A stretch of DNA of 64,000 nucleotides from Thalassotalea algicola (GCF_012932965.1 NZ_JABBXH010000006.1:1-64000); one strand, 5' to 3'. Shown: positions 1 to 8,758, counted from the stretch's first letter. Made by a program: numbers and translations. Notes: generated from the letters alone by a model not told the origin.

Positions 1-247
1 GGTCTCCCTGAAGAAGTGGAGCGCATTTTAGGGATTTTTGAGAAAGGATCAAGCACTATTTGCAACTTTTTTACTGTTCGACGATTTATTGAACAAAGCA
101 GGTGTTTTGTGGTCAAACCCTGTACGATCTTTAAGGATCCTCTGGATAAATTTACAGGAGCGTTTTTAATAAGTTTAATTTATAGTCAGAGAGCGGCATA
201 TGTGTTGTAACCCCAAAATAAACGCAAACATAATAAAGAGAATAATA
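1..247. other. left-edge stretch without a recognised gene
   Basis: No known gene is recognised here. One plus-strand reading frame is open from the first base to a TAA at 208-210 (it would end in ...SQRAAYVL). It could be the tail of a gene starting to the left, but its cysteine- and phenylalanine-rich translation matches no family I know and it has no obvious terminator after it. The last about 40 bases are the leader of the following gene, with a purine-rich AAAGAG ribosome binding site just before its ATG at 248. Confidence 0.3.
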
Positions 248-1003
248 ATGCGTAGTGTAATTTTTATTTGTCTATTCATTTCTGCTAGCTTTAGTAGTTA
301 TGCTATTGAAAGCCATAAAACTGATAAAAAGCAGTTAATCGCAAACTTCATTAAACAACAAACTCGTGCCAATATAAGTATTGGTAGAAGTATTAGTACG
401 ATTCTAAGCCGTTACCCTGAAAAAGTAGATCTTGTCATTCCAGTAGCGTTGGAGCTATATCCAGAACAATACGAGCAAATAATCATTGGTGCAATAAATG
501 CTGAGCCTGCATTAGCATGTGATGTTGTAACCGCAGCTATTGAAAGTAATGTTATTAAAAGTGAAGAAATCGTTCGTATCGCGATAGCGTCTGATCCTGC
601 TTATGCAAATGAAATAGTAGAAAGTGCTGCTATTAGTGATATTCAAGAGATACAAAGTATCGTTCGAGTTGCAATTGCCAGTGATTCCTTAGATAAAAAC
701 AGTTTTATCGAGTCAACAATGACGTCATTTCCAGATCAAGTTACCAATATATTGTCTGCAGCAATGCAAGCATTGCCAGATCAGTTGCTTAATTTATTGT
801 CGTCAGCATTGCAGCTTTACCCTAGTCAAGCTGAAGAAGTCGTCTCAACTGCCGTACAGAATAATCAGTCTCACGACAATTCGGATATTGTCAATGCCGC
901 TATTAAACAAGGCATGAAACAATCAGTTGCTATTGACGCTGCACTTGCGGGGGGGGCAAGCCCAGAAGAATTAGCACTCGTACAAGTTCGAAAAGGTAAT
1001 TAA
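248..1003 (+). CDS. exported helical-repeat protein, unknown function
   Basis: The protein has 251 residues from the ATG at 248, which follows AAAGAG at a good distance. An upstream in-frame ATG at 200 would put 16 residues before the signal peptide and is less likely. The first about 19 residues form a Sec signal peptide (hydrophobic FICLFISASF, then SYA-IES). The rest is almost entirely alpha-helical. It contains degenerate units of about 25-35 residues with a P-x-Q-x3-(I/L)-(I/L)-x2-A-(I/M/L) pattern, for example YPEQYEQIIIGAI, FPDQVTNILSAAM, LPDQLLNLLSSAL and YPSQAEEVVSTAV. This suggests an exported helical solenoid, perhaps a binding or scaffold protein. It is followed by trmA but separated from it by a hairpin. 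I know no function for it. Confidence 0.7.
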   Translation: MRSVIFICLFISASFSSYAIESHKTDKKQLIANFIKQQTRANISIGRSISTILSRYPEKVDLVIPVALELYPEQYEQIIIGAINAEPALACDVVTAAIESNVIKSEEIVRIAIASDPAYANEIVESAAISDIQEIQSIVRVAIASDSLDKNSFIESTMTSFPDQVTNILSAAMQALPDQLLNLLSSALQLYPSQAEEVVSTAVQNNQSHDNSDIVNAAIKQGMKQSVAIDAALAGGASPEELALVQVRKGN

Positions 1004-1037
1004 CCGCATATATATACTCGCTCTATACTAGACATAT

Positions 1038-1062
1038 GCGCAGATATGGTTAAAATCTGCGC
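1038..1062 (+). other. hairpin in the trmA leader
   Basis: GCGCAGAT (1038-1045) and ATCTGCGC (1055-1062) form a perfect 8-base-pair GC-rich stem with a 9-base loop. No T-run follows, so it is not a textbook intrinsic terminator. It sits 21 bases before the trmA start and could limit read-through or act as an mRNA end. Confidence 0.45.
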
Positions 1063-1083
1063 TCCCTGAAATTGAGGCCTATT

Positions 1084-2178
1084 ATGTTTAGTCACATCCA
1101 TCCAGAAAATTACTCAAGACAACTATCTGACAAAGAACAGCAAATAAAGGAAATGTTTGCACAGTTTGAGTTGCCAACATTCTCTATATTTGAATCAGTG
1201 CCTTTAAATTATCGACTACGTGCGGAGTTTCGTGTTTGGCATGATGGTGATGACCTCGATTACATCATGTTTAATAGTGAGACAAAGGAAAAGTACAAAG
1301 TTAAATCTTTTCCTGTCGCCAGCACCCTTATTAATGAAGCCATGAGCACTGTAATTGATTTTGCTAAAACAAATGAATCACTACGACGCAAATTATTCCA
1401 GGTCGATTTTCTTTCTACGTTAAGCGGAGAGTTACTAGTGAGCATGCTTTACCATAAGCAACTAGATGACGACTGGATTGAACAAGCTAATTTACTAAAG
1501 GCTAAATTAAGTACTATTGCACCAACCGACATAATTGGTCGCGCGCGCAAGCAAAAAGTAATTTTAGACAAAGACTACGTAATGGAAACTTTAACCGTTG
1601 ATAACAAGCAATATCACTATCAACAGATAGAAAATAGCTTTACTCAACCAAATGGTGTTGTGAATCAACACATGTTGAGCTGGGCAAAAGCGGCTACCGC
1701 TAATAGAGGTGGTGACTTAATTGAGCTTTATTGCGGAAATGGCAACTTTAGCTTAGCGCTTGCTGACAACTTCGAACGTGTATTGGGAACTGAAATATCT
1801 AAAACATCGGTTAATTCCGCACAATACAATATAGATATAAATAATATAGAAAACGTAGATATTGTGCGTATGTCGAGTGAAGAGTTTACTCAAGCGATGA
1901 ATGGCGAAAGAACGTTTAGGCGTCTACAAGGATTTGATTTAACTAGTTATCAATTCGATACAGTGTTAGTCGATCCACCTAGAGCAGGACTTGACCCAGA
2001 TAGCGTAGAACTGGCTCGACGATTTGAAATGATCATATATATTTCTTGTAACCCTGAAACTTTAAAAGACAATTTAGCGGCATTAACAACAACACACAGT
2101 ATTGAGCAATTTGCGCTATTTGATCAATTTCCTTATACACACCATGTAGAAACCGGAGTTATATTGAAACGAAAATAA
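1084..2178 (+). CDS. trmA: tRNA (uracil-54-C5)-methyltransferase
   Basis: TrmA makes ribothymidine at position 54 of the T-loop of tRNAs using S-adenosylmethionine. The 364-residue protein aligns along its length with E. coli TrmA as remembered. It has the [12 protein letters not shown] region near the start, the SAM-binding motif [16 protein letters not shown], the VDPPRAGLD motif, and the catalytic cysteine in YISCNPETL (about residue 322). The C-terminus is the family signature [11 protein letters not shown]. The ATG at 1084 is chosen because GAGG at 1074-1077 is correctly spaced. A TTG at 1072 would add four residues. It lies tail to tail with fabR, one base apart. In E. coli trmA, fabR and sthA are also close neighbours, so this is an old gene group. 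Confidence 0.95.
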   Translation: MFSHIHPENYSRQLSDKEQQIKEMFAQFELPTFSIFESVPLNYRLRAEFRVWHDGDDLDYIMFNSETKEKYKVKSFPVASTLINEAMSTVIDFAKTNESLRRKLFQVDFLSTLSGELLVSMLYHKQLDDDWIEQANLLKAKLSTIAPTDIIGRARKQKVILDKDYVMETLTVDNKQYHYQQIENSFTQPNGVVNQHMLSWAKAATANRGGDLIELYCGNGNFSLALADNFERVLGTEISKTSVNSAQYNIDINNIENVDIVRMSSEEFTQAMNGERTFRRLQGFDLTSYQFDTVLVDPPRAGLDPDSVELARRFEMIIYISCNPETLKDNLAALTTTHSIEQFALFDQFPYTHHVETGVILKRK

Positions 2179-2179
2179 C

Positions 2180-2800
2180 TTAAGAAGCTATTTGTTTTTT
2201 GGCGTTCATATCTAGAGCGCCTCTTGCAATTAGCCGTAATTGTTCAATTGTACGTTCTGCTAATTCTAGTCGCTCCTTCTTGTCATAATCTAATGCTTCG
2301 GCGCCAGCACTAAACACTAATGTTACTGCAGCATGAGCTTGTAAATAAGCAATATCGCGATCAAGTTTGTTTGCTTTTTCTATGTAGTCGCGCAGTTCCA
2401 TAGTGAAATAGCGTATTTCACGACTTACTGCAGCGCGAAATTCAGCCGAAGTACCTGAACGTTCACGTAATAACAAACGGAATATATTGGCATTATTATC
2501 AATAAACTCCATAAACGTATGAACTGATATTTTTATAACAGAGCCACCTTTTTCAATGCGCTGTCTTGCTTGCCTCATTAGTTGACGCAACGTTAAACCC
2601 GCTTCATCAACTAGTGTTAACCCTAGTTCATCCATATCAGAAAAATGACGATAAAAAGAGGTTGGTGCAAGCCCCGCTTCTTTAGCTACCTCACGCAAAC
2701 TCAAACTAGAAAAACTACGATCGGCACTAAGCTGACCTAAAGCAGCCTCTATAAGTTGTCGTCTTGTTTTTTCTTTTTGCTGGGCGCGAATACCTGTCAT
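2180..2800 (-). CDS. fabR: TetR-family fatty acid biosynthesis repressor FabR
   Basis: FabR senses the unsaturated/saturated acyl-thioester balance and represses genes for unsaturated fatty acid synthesis. The 206-residue protein has the TetR helix-turn-helix ([20 protein letters not shown], about residues 30-50). It also has the family signatures [16 protein letters not shown] and [17 protein letters not shown], and the ligand-domain segment [19 protein letters not shown]. All are very close to E. coli FabR. The start is the ATG at 2800, which matches the E. coli N-terminus and has GGAG upstream. The frame stays open to 2962, but that extension would run through the operator. It is divergent from the desaturase gene, its obvious target. 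A TetR repressor of this type next to desA is common in Shewanella and Pseudomonas (DesT). Confidence 0.93.
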   Translation of the reverse strand: MTGIRAQQKEKTRRQLIEAALGQLSADRSFSSLSLREVAKEAGLAPTSFYRHFSDMDELGLTLVDEAGLTLRQLMRQARQRIEKGGSVIKISVHTFMEFIDNNANIFRLLLRERSGTSAEFRAAVSREIRYFTMELRDYIEKANKLDRDIAYLQAHAAVTLVFSAGAEALDYDKKERLELAERTIEQLRLIARGALDMNAKKQIAS

Positions 2801-2913
2801 GCAAACTCCAATTACCTTTCTTTTCCAACGCTTAGCCATAATACTGGATTCTAAAATGCTTGTCAGGCTAGATGACATATTGATTAAGATTAAAGAATTA
2901 ATCAACGCGTTGC

Positions 2914-2941
2914 TTGACTCACCAGTATAGCCAGCTAAAAT
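2914..2941 (+). promoter_or_regulatory. sigma-70 promoter of the desaturase gene
   Basis: TTGACT (2914-2919) and TAAAAT (2936-2941) are near-consensus -35 and -10 boxes separated by 16 bases. They lie 43 bases before the desaturase start codon. The FabR-type palindrome starts at the very next base, so the operator would cover the transcription start. Confidence 0.65.
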
Positions 2942-2959
2942 AGCGTACAGTTGTACGCT
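2942..2959. promoter_or_regulatory. FabR-type operator
   Basis: AGCGTACAGTTGTACGCT is a perfect palindrome with 8-base arms and a 2-base centre. Its core AGCGTACA is the half-site known for gammaproteobacterial FabR. It lies between fabR and the desaturase, directly after the -10 box of the desaturase promoter and 25 bases before its start codon. Bound repressor there should block transcription initiation of the desaturase. It could also autoregulate fabR, whose start is about 140 bases away on the other strand. Confidence 0.85.
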
Positions 2960-2983
2960 CAAATTTTTTAGCTTGGAAAATTA

Positions 2984-4102
2984 ATGAATAAACCTCGTCT
3001 TATTTGGCTAAACGTTTTAGTTTTTCTTATTACGTTTCTTTTTGCCGCCATCGCAGTGCCTTATCGTGCGATTACCCACGGTTTTGATAGCACTGAAATT
3101 ATCATGGCTATTATCTGTTTTACTTATTGTGGTATGTCAATTACGGCTGGCTACCATCGTTTATGGTCTCACAAAACATATCAAGCACATTGGAGCTTAA
3201 GGTTCATTTTTGCAGTAGGTGGCGCATTTGCTCTGCAAAATAGTATTTTACATTGGTCTTCTGACCACCGTGTTCACCACAAGCATGTAGATAACAATGA
3301 TGTAGACCCTTATTCAGCAAAGCGTGGTTTTTGGTATTCGCATATCGGCTGGATGTTACGAGAGTATCAAGCACACCGCTATACTGATTACGATAATTGC
3401 CGAGACTTGCAAAAAGATAAAATCGTCATGTGGCAACACAAGAATTATTTATTACTCACTATATTAACCAACTTCGGTATACCGTTAGCATTTGGCATCT
3501 GGCATGGCGATATTATTAGCAGTTTATTATTAGTTGGCTTTTTGAGATTGGTACTTAGTCATCACACAACATTTTTCATTAACTCGTTGGCTCATATTTG
3601 GGGAAAACAAACGTATACCGACAAAAATACTGCCCGTGATAATGGAGTTCTAGCATTTTTTACTTTTGGCGAAGGTTACCATAACTATCACCATATTTTT
3701 GAAAATGACTATCGCAATGGTATTCGTTGGTACCAATTCGATCCAACTAAATGGTTAATTAAAGGATGTGCATATCTTGGTTTAACATCGAAACTACGTA
3801 TTAGCCCAGAAGATAAAGTAGAAAAAGCTAAGTTAGCGATGTCCTTAAAACGTAGCCAACAGCGTTTAATTTCGCACCCTCAAGCGGAAGAAATGAAACA
3901 GAAGCTAGAAGCGGAATATGAAGCTTTAATTGCTCGTGTAAATGAATTTTATGCTATGAAGAAACAAGTGCTGGTCAATAAAAAAGAGAAGCTACTTACT
4001 GAGGTAGAAAATTCAGAGTTAATGAAGCAATTTTCAGAGTTGAAAGAATCGCTTGCAGAGCAACGCAAACACTGGAATTTACTAACCGCAAAACTCGCTT
4101 AA
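2984..4102 (+). CDS. membrane acyl-CoA / fatty acid desaturase
   Basis: This 372-residue protein is an integral membrane di-iron desaturase that introduces a cis double bond (delta-9 type) into saturated acyl chains with O2. The three histidine boxes are intact: HRLWSH at 58-63, HRVHH at 95-99 and HNYHH at 233-237. Hydrophobic helices are near residues 8-26, 38-56, 72-88 and 155-195. Residues about 285-372 form a charged, coiled-coil-like tail (SLKRSQQRLI ... LKESLAEQRKHW) that goes beyond the catalytic core and is also seen in marine relatives. The gene has its own FabR-controlled promoter. In a cold-water bacterium it would adjust membrane fluidity aerobically, beside the FabA/FabB route. 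Confidence 0.92.
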   Translation: MNKPRLIWLNVLVFLITFLFAAIAVPYRAITHGFDSTEIIMAIICFTYCGMSITAGYHRLWSHKTYQAHWSLRFIFAVGGAFALQNSILHWSSDHRVHHKHVDNNDVDPYSAKRGFWYSHIGWMLREYQAHRYTDYDNCRDLQKDKIVMWQHKNYLLLTILTNFGIPLAFGIWHGDIISSLLLVGFLRLVLSHHTTFFINSLAHIWGKQTYTDKNTARDNGVLAFFTFGEGYHNYHHIFENDYRNGIRWYQFDPTKWLIKGCAYLGLTSKLRISPEDKVEKAKLAMSLKRSQQRLISHPQAEEMKQKLEAEYEALIARVNEFYAMKKQVLVNKKEKLLTEVENSELMKQFSELKESLAEQRKHWNLLTAKLA

Positions 4103-4124
4103 AAACAATTAACTAGTTACCTAA

Positions 4125-4168
4125 CCTCTATTTCCTGCTACTATTTTTTATATAGCGGTAAATAGAGG
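4125..4168 (+). promoter_or_regulatory. inverted repeat covering the sthA ribosome binding site
   Basis: CCTCTATTT (4125-4133) is perfectly complementary to AAATAGAGG (4160-4168). The right arm contains the GAGG of the Shine-Dalgarno sequence GAGGAAGG (4165-4172) in front of the TTG start of sthA. A smaller GCTA/TAGC pairing is possible inside the loop. In mRNA this would hide the ribosome binding site, so translation could depend on refolding or on coupling to upstream transcription. Confidence 0.45.
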
Positions 4169-4177
4169 AAGGTTATC

Positions 4178-5599
4178 TTGGCTAAGACAAAATCCACTTC
4201 AAAAAAATCTTACGACTTTGATGCAATAGTTATTGGTACTGGCCCTGGCGGTGAAGGTACTGCAATGAACCTAACTAAAGCAGGTAACAAAGTAGCTGTA
4301 ATTGAAAAGCATTCAGAAGTAGGAGGTGGCTGTACACACTGGGGTACAATACCTTCCAAAGCACTCAGACATTCAGTTAGCCGTTTAGTTGAATATAATA
4401 GCAACCCACTATTCAATAAGTCGGAAAAAGCGGCGACGTTAACCTTTGAGAATATCCTTCAACATACCACCAAGGTAATCAGAGACCAGGTTAGACTAAG
4501 AGGCGGGTTTTATAACAGAAACGAAGTAAAAGTATTTCATGGCGAAGCCAGTTTCATTGATAAACATACCTTACATATAAATTACCCTGACGGTTCTCAT
4601 GAGCAGGTCACTGCCAAAACTATTATTATCGCTACCGGATCTCGACCATACCGCCCTGACGACGTAGATTTTACTCACTCTAGAATATACGACTCAGATA
4701 CCATTTTGTCGTTAAAACACGAACCAAAGTCGATCATTATCTATGGTGCCGGTGTGATTGGTTGTGAATACGCCTCTATTTTTAGAGGTTTAGGCTGTAA
4801 GGTCGACTTAATCAACACTCGCGACCGCCTACTGTCATTTATGGATGCAGAAATGACTGACTCTTTAAGCTATCACTTTTGGAATAGTGGCATTGTCATT
4901 CGCCATGGCGAAGAGTATTCATCCATCGAAGGGAAAGACGACGGTGTCGTAGTATCATTACAATCAGGCAAACGCATGAAAGCTGATTGTCTTTTATTTG
5001 CCAACGGCAGAACCGGTAACACCGATAAACTAGATATTGATAAAGTAGGCCTAACGGCAAATTCTCGTGGTTCGTTAGCAATAGACAAAACCTATAAAAC
5101 GGAAGTCGACAATATATATGCTGTAGGTGATGTCATTGGATACCCTAGCTTAGCCAGTGCTGCCTATGACCAAGGCCGAATTGCAGCAGATTATATCCTA
5201 AATATATCAACAGAAGGCCAGCTAATAGAAGACATCCCAACGGGTATTTATACCATTCCAGAAATGTCTTCTGTTGGGAAAACAGAGCAAGAACTAACTG
5301 CCGCCAAAATACCTTACGAGGTGGGTCGTGCTTCATTTAAGCATCTGGCTCGAGCTCAAATTGGTGCAAGTGCAGTAGGTAGTCTTAAAATACTCTTCCA
5401 TTGCGATACCAAAGAAATCTTAGGTATTCATTGCTTTGGTGAGCGTTCAGCTGAAATCGTACATATCGGACAGGCAATCATGCAACAAAAAGGTGAAGCT
5501 AACACTATTGAATACTTTATTCATACTACTTTTAACTACCCTACAATGGCTGAGGCTTATCGGGTTGCAGCGCTAAATGGTTTAAATAGACTGTTTTAA
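4178..5599 (+). CDS. sthA: soluble pyridine nucleotide transhydrogenase
   Basis: SthA is a cytosolic FAD enzyme that moves hydride from NADPH to NAD+ and so drains excess NADPH. The 473-residue protein has the FAD-binding GTGPGG at 20-25, the family motif [13 protein letters not shown] (one cysteine, not the CxxxxC redox pair of other disulfide reductases), and the NAD-binding [13 protein letters not shown]. It also has FAD motif 2 (VYAVGDVIG-like, here IYAVGDVIG) and the C-terminal dimer domain ending [18 protein letters not shown]. The start is TTG, set by the strong GAGGAAGG at 4165-4172. No in-frame ATG exists nearby. It follows the desaturase by 75 bases and is separated by 2 bases from the next gene, so those two are probably co-transcribed. 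Confidence 0.95.
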   Translation: MAKTKSTSKKSYDFDAIVIGTGPGGEGTAMNLTKAGNKVAVIEKHSEVGGGCTHWGTIPSKALRHSVSRLVEYNSNPLFNKSEKAATLTFENILQHTTKVIRDQVRLRGGFYNRNEVKVFHGEASFIDKHTLHINYPDGSHEQVTAKTIIIATGSRPYRPDDVDFTHSRIYDSDTILSLKHEPKSIIIYGAGVIGCEYASIFRGLGCKVDLINTRDRLLSFMDAEMTDSLSYHFWNSGIVIRHGEEYSSIEGKDDGVVVSLQSGKRMKADCLLFANGRTGNTDKLDIDKVGLTANSRGSLAIDKTYKTEVDNIYAVGDVIGYPSLASAAYDQGRIAADYILNISTEGQLIEDIPTGIYTIPEMSSVGKTEQELTAAKIPYEVGRASFKHLARAQIGASAVGSLKILFHCDTKEILGIHCFGERSAEIVHIGQAIMQQKGEANTIEYFIHTTFNYPTMAEAYRVAALNGLNRLF

Positions 5600-5601
5600 T
5601 C

Positions 5602-6102
5602 ATGAACAAAATTATATTAGCGCTATTAATGTTAACGACATCGTTAACAACCACAACAAGTTTGGCAGAAGACTTCACTTTGTATTTAGTCAGACACGCA
5701 GAGAAGCAATCTGATAGAAAAGATCCCTCGCTTACTCGTTGCGGAATGCTCCGTGCCAATCAATTAGCTGAAATGTTAAAGCACATTGAAATAAACGCTG
5801 TTTATAGCACGCACTATAAACGAACAATGGCCACTGCTAGACCAACAGCGAATGCTAAAAATGTTAGTGTAATTCAATACGCGCCGAACGGTTTAGAACA
5901 ATTAGTTAGAACGCTCAAGGCAAAGCAACAAAACGCATTAGTTGTAGGCCACAGTAATACTACGCCTCAATTGGTTGCATTACTGACGGGAAATAACATA
6001 GTGCCGATGACAGAAAAGGAATATCAGCACTTTTTTCAAATACAAATATCAGGTAAAAAAGTTACAGCAGTTGATATCACACAGCCGTTGCGCTGCAATT
6101 AG
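5602..6102 (+). CDS. exported histidine phosphatase family protein
   Basis: The protein has 166 residues and begins with a signal peptide (ILALLMLTTSL ... LA-ED), so it should act in the periplasm. The phosphoglycerate-mutase/SixA-like fold is indicated by LVRHAEK (phospho-histidine nucleophile H32, R31), an arginine in YKRTMATARP, and the second histidine in VVGHSNTT (H117). It is short for the family and lacks an extra domain. The substrate is unknown. The ATG is 2 bases after the sthA stop, so it is likely read from the sthA transcript. Its 3' end overlaps the convergent lipoprotein gene by 4 bases. Confidence 0.85.
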   Translation: MNKIILALLMLTTSLTTTTSLAEDFTLYLVRHAEKQSDRKDPSLTRCGMLRANQLAEMLKHIEINAVYSTHYKRTMATARPTANAKNVSVIQYAPNGLEQLVRTLKAKQQNALVVGHSNTTPQLVALLTGNNIVPMTEKEYQHFFQIQISGKKVTAVDITQPLRCN

Positions 6103-6458
6103 AAAGCATTATTAGGGAGACCTTTTTTCAACATTTTAATATCACTTAACTTAAAAGGTGTTCCCCATTGTTGAATCGTCATAATATCTTTATTTAATTG
6201 GCCTTTAAATGCCACAAGGCTATTGGCAACCTTCATTTCACTCGGCAAATTTAGTACTAAATACTTATCACCCTTTTCGCTGGTAATTCCGTAAAATCCG
6301 CCCTCAAATGACTGATAGGTTACCGTACCAATTTGCCAGCCTTGTTGTTTTAATTGCTCTACAGTCACTTCATTTTCTCGTATGTTTGTAGTGCTGCAGC
6401 TGCTAATAGGGGAGATAAGCGCAAAGAGTAGCACGATATGTTTTAGTATCGAGTTCAT
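6099..6458 (-). CDS. small lipoprotein, unknown function
   Basis: This 119-residue protein starts with a lipoprotein signal peptide (KHIVLLFALISPISS-C, cysteine at about residue 21). The mature part is about 98 residues and looks like a mixed-beta domain with no family I recognise. It is the last gene of a short minus-strand operon behind the SprA-related protein (14 bases between them). A role at the envelope follows from the lipobox; nothing more can be said. Confidence 0.65.
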   Translation of the reverse strand: MNSILKHIVLLFALISPISSCSTTNIRENEVTVEQLKQQGWQIGTVTYQSFEGGFYGITSEKGDKYLVLNLPSEMKVANSLVAFKGQLNKDIMTIQQWGTPFKLSDIKMLKKGLPNNAF

Positions 6459-6472
6459 TGTGTATTACTCTA

Positions 6473-7468
6473 TTAAGCAGTTAATTCGAATTGAGATCTA
6501 GATGGGCGTTCGTACGCTTGATTAATATTAAGATAAAATGTTTCTATTCTCACGGCACGGCGATCAATTTCTTGATCTCTGCTTGGTGATATTGCTTCTT
6601 GTGCAGCAATAGTTGAGTCGATAAGGTTATCAAACTCTCCGCTTTCTATCGACTCATCAGAATTTAATGATTCAATTTGGGGACCACCGCCACCTAGCGG
6701 CTTAGATAAATCATTCTCGTCAGATTCTTTTGAAAGTTGCTGTTGCAATAGTTCAGATTGTGCCGGGGCAATAGTACGAGATGCTTCAGCTGCTACTCTT
6801 AAATCTTGTGTAGAAGGATTAGCAGGCGCCAATGCAGCATCATAAACTTTCCGCATTTTAGCAATGGTTTCTTCGGGGGAGCTTGGCTTAGATAAATCAA
6901 CTGAAACTTCCCCTTCTACTGCATAACGCTTACCATCAGGGCCAGTTTCATAGCTATAACTCGGAGCACCAGTATATCGACCTCCAACTGCGGCATGAGC
7001 TTGTTCATGCGTTCTAACTTCTAAATCGCGCGCTTCTAACTCACGAATTATCGCTCGTTCTTCTGGGGTAGGTGAAGTTGAGTCTTCTGAACCTTCACTA
7101 CTTGGGGAAGCTTGTGTACTATCTGATGTTTCAGCGCTTTGCGCTTCCGGCTCTAGATCTTCTTGCTGTGAATTTTGCTGAGCACTTTCTTGCTCATTTC
7201 CTTGCCGCTGTTCTCGCTCATTTATTGTCGAGTTTTCTAGCTCTGCTTGTTCCTGAATAGCCGAAAAATCTACACCTTCTTCGATATTTTGCGCAGGTGT
7301 TTTAACACGTTCTTTTTCTGAAGCAACTCCTTTTTCAGCTGCACTAGGATTCATTGCAGCTGTTTGGCTTATCACTTCTCGTTGAACATTATCACGTCGC
7401 AAGCTGTCTGTCGGCGGATTAACGACAGTTGCTAAAGGTAGATTGTTAGCATGCGGCGTAATATTCAT
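6473..7468 (-). CDS. SprA-related putative metalloprotease
   Basis: This 331-residue protein has a long, low-complexity, acidic, Q/E/S-rich N-terminal half (about residues 40-135). A conserved core then follows: RDLEVRTHEQAHAAVGGRY with the zinc-protease type motif HEQAH (H154, E155, H158), and YSYETGPDGKRYAVEGEVSVDLS. This core is the SprA-related / CJM1_0395-type family known in proteobacteria. Proteolytic activity is inferred from the HEXXH motif and is not proven. There is no signal peptide. It starts 2 bases after the small upstream gene, suggesting translational coupling. The two form a recurring pair in marine gammaproteobacteria as I recall. Confidence 0.8.
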   Translation of the reverse strand: MNITPHANNLPLATVVNPPTDSLRRDNVQREVISQTAAMNPSAAEKGVASEKERVKTPAQNIEEGVDFSAIQEQAELENSTINEREQRQGNEQESAQQNSQQEDLEPEAQSAETSDSTQASPSSEGSEDSTSPTPEERAIIRELEARDLEVRTHEQAHAAVGGRYTGAPSYSYETGPDGKRYAVEGEVSVDLSKPSSPEETIAKMRKVYDAALAPANPSTQDLRVAAEASRTIAPAQSELLQQQLSKESDENDLSKPLGGGGPQIESLNSDESIESGEFDNLIDSTIAAQEAISPSRDQEIDRRAVRIETFYLNINQAYERPSRSQFELTA

Positions 7469-7470
7469 AA

Positions 7471-7749
7471 CTAAGCAGTCACATCAAGCAAAGTACCAAG
7501 CGTTTCATCAGCTGTTTTTATGACTTCCGCAGAAGCCTTAGCTTGATACTCAGCAACTTTTAAATCGACAAGCTCTTGGTTTAAGTTAGGTAACTTTTGC
7601 GAATCAGCCAATGGCTGAGCTGGATTTTCACTTACTTGCTCTTGAGTTACTACTGTTGCATCAACAATATTAGCAGCCGCATCAGACGCCTGACGTGTCG
7701 CATCTTGGAAGCCTTGTACACCGGTGTTAAATGCCGATTGAATTTCCAT
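7471..7749 (-). CDS. small protein with flagellar rod-like C-terminus
   Basis: The protein has 92 residues from the ATG at 7749. The ATG at 7755 is in frame, but the GAGGAG (7756-7761) would touch it directly, while the 7749 start has a 6-base spacer. The N-terminus is a helix (FNTGVQGFQDATRQASDAAAN), followed by a proline-rich hinge. The C-terminus (VDLKVAEYQAKASAEVIKTADETLGTLLD) resembles the D0 helix of flagellar rod and hook proteins such as FlgE and FlgG, whose ends read like KVIKTADEMLGTLL. No flagellar genes lie nearby. It heads the operon with the SprA-related protein, which may process or bind it. Confidence 0.7.
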   Translation of the reverse strand: MEIQSAFNTGVQGFQDATRQASDAAANIVDATVVTQEQVSENPAQPLADSQKLPNLNQELVDLKVAEYQAKASAEVIKTADETLGTLLDVTA

Positions 7750-7889
7750 AACCATCTCCTCGCCTTAGTTTTTAATACAGATGATAAATCACCTTAAAAA
7801 CATTACATCAAACAATCAAACCATCCTCTGTACAATTATCGAACAAACCAAGCTGTAAGTCAATAAACACGAGGGACTTAGCCAGATAG

Positions 7890-8678
7890 CTATTTAGCTC
7901 TGATTTGCCCAAGCCATAGCGTTAATGTAGCTATAAACTCTTGAAAGTTTGAGATAAAAGGCGCATGTGAAGCTTTATCAAATACTACAGATTCACTTTC
8001 AGGTGCGAGTATATTTACTTCTTCTATAATTTTTTTTGGCACTAAGCCATCCATTTTCCCATACATTCGCAGATAAGGCACATTGATATCAACCAGTTGC
8101 TTTCGTAAATCTACCGTCTCAAGTAAATTCAACCCTTGGTCTAATGCATAGCGCTCAGGTAAAGAGGTAGCCATCACTAACTCCTGAATTAACTTAATAT
8201 CTTCTTTTATATGTGCACTACCCATTGCCTGAATTTTTAAAAAGCCTTTAAGTGTTTTGCCAATGTCACCTGAGATTTGGCGATGAAAGCTATTAAGTAG
8301 TTCAGGTTTAATGCCATACCAATCATCACGTTGGCCAAAACATGGCGAACTTGCAATATTAACCAAACCCAATACTTCATTAGTTTTTGCAGATAATGCT
8401 ATTTGATTTGCGATTAGCCCGCCTAACGACCAGCCGATATATACAGCTGGTTCAGTAACCGTTTGTAGAATTAAGTCTGCCAATACCGGCAAGGTATATG
8501 GCTCGGGCAAACAATTGACATTATTCCCATAGCCCGGAAGGTCAATAAGCATCACTTTAAAGTCTTTGGATAACTGACGAGCTAATGGTTTAAATACACC
8601 ACTATTTAACCCCCAGCCATGTAATAAAACTAAAGGTTGTCCTTCGCCTATACTCGAAATTTGTAAACTTTGTGCCAT
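7890..8678 (-). CDS. bioH: pimeloyl-ACP methyl ester carboxylesterase
   Basis: BioH removes the methyl group from pimeloyl-ACP methyl ester, ending fatty-acid-like elongation and giving the biotin precursor. This alpha/beta hydrolase of 262 residues shows LLHGWGLN (oxyanion region, about 18-25), the nucleophile elbow GWSLGG (Ser84), the acid in GKMDGLVPKK and the histidine in ASHAPFIS. It also has the E. coli BioH-like string ASSPCFGQRDDWYGIKPE. The ATG at 8678 is chosen; the frame extends to a TTG at 8696. It is divergent from comF, a classic gammaproteobacterial arrangement. No other bio gene is in the window. Confidence 0.9.
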   Translation of the reverse strand: MAQSLQISSIGEGQPLVLLHGWGLNSGVFKPLARQLSKDFKVMLIDLPGYGNNVNCLPEPYTLPVLADLILQTVTEPAVYIGWSLGGLIANQIALSAKTNEVLGLVNIASSPCFGQRDDWYGIKPELLNSFHRQISGDIGKTLKGFLKIQAMGSAHIKEDIKLIQELVMATSLPERYALDQGLNLLETVDLRKQLVDINVPYLRMYGKMDGLVPKKIIEEVNILAPESESVVFDKASHAPFISNFQEFIATLTLWLGQIRAK

Positions 8679-8758
8679 GCTTAATAAGGTTTTCAATCCA
8701 AAGACGCATTTTAGCGAAATTACACGTGGTTGAAAATGTAAAACAAAGGAATAGGTAA

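Noticed and set aside
2801-2962. N-terminal extension of fabR
   Set aside because: The frame is open, but the extension would include the operator and part of the promoter, and the E. coli-like start with GGAG is at 2800.
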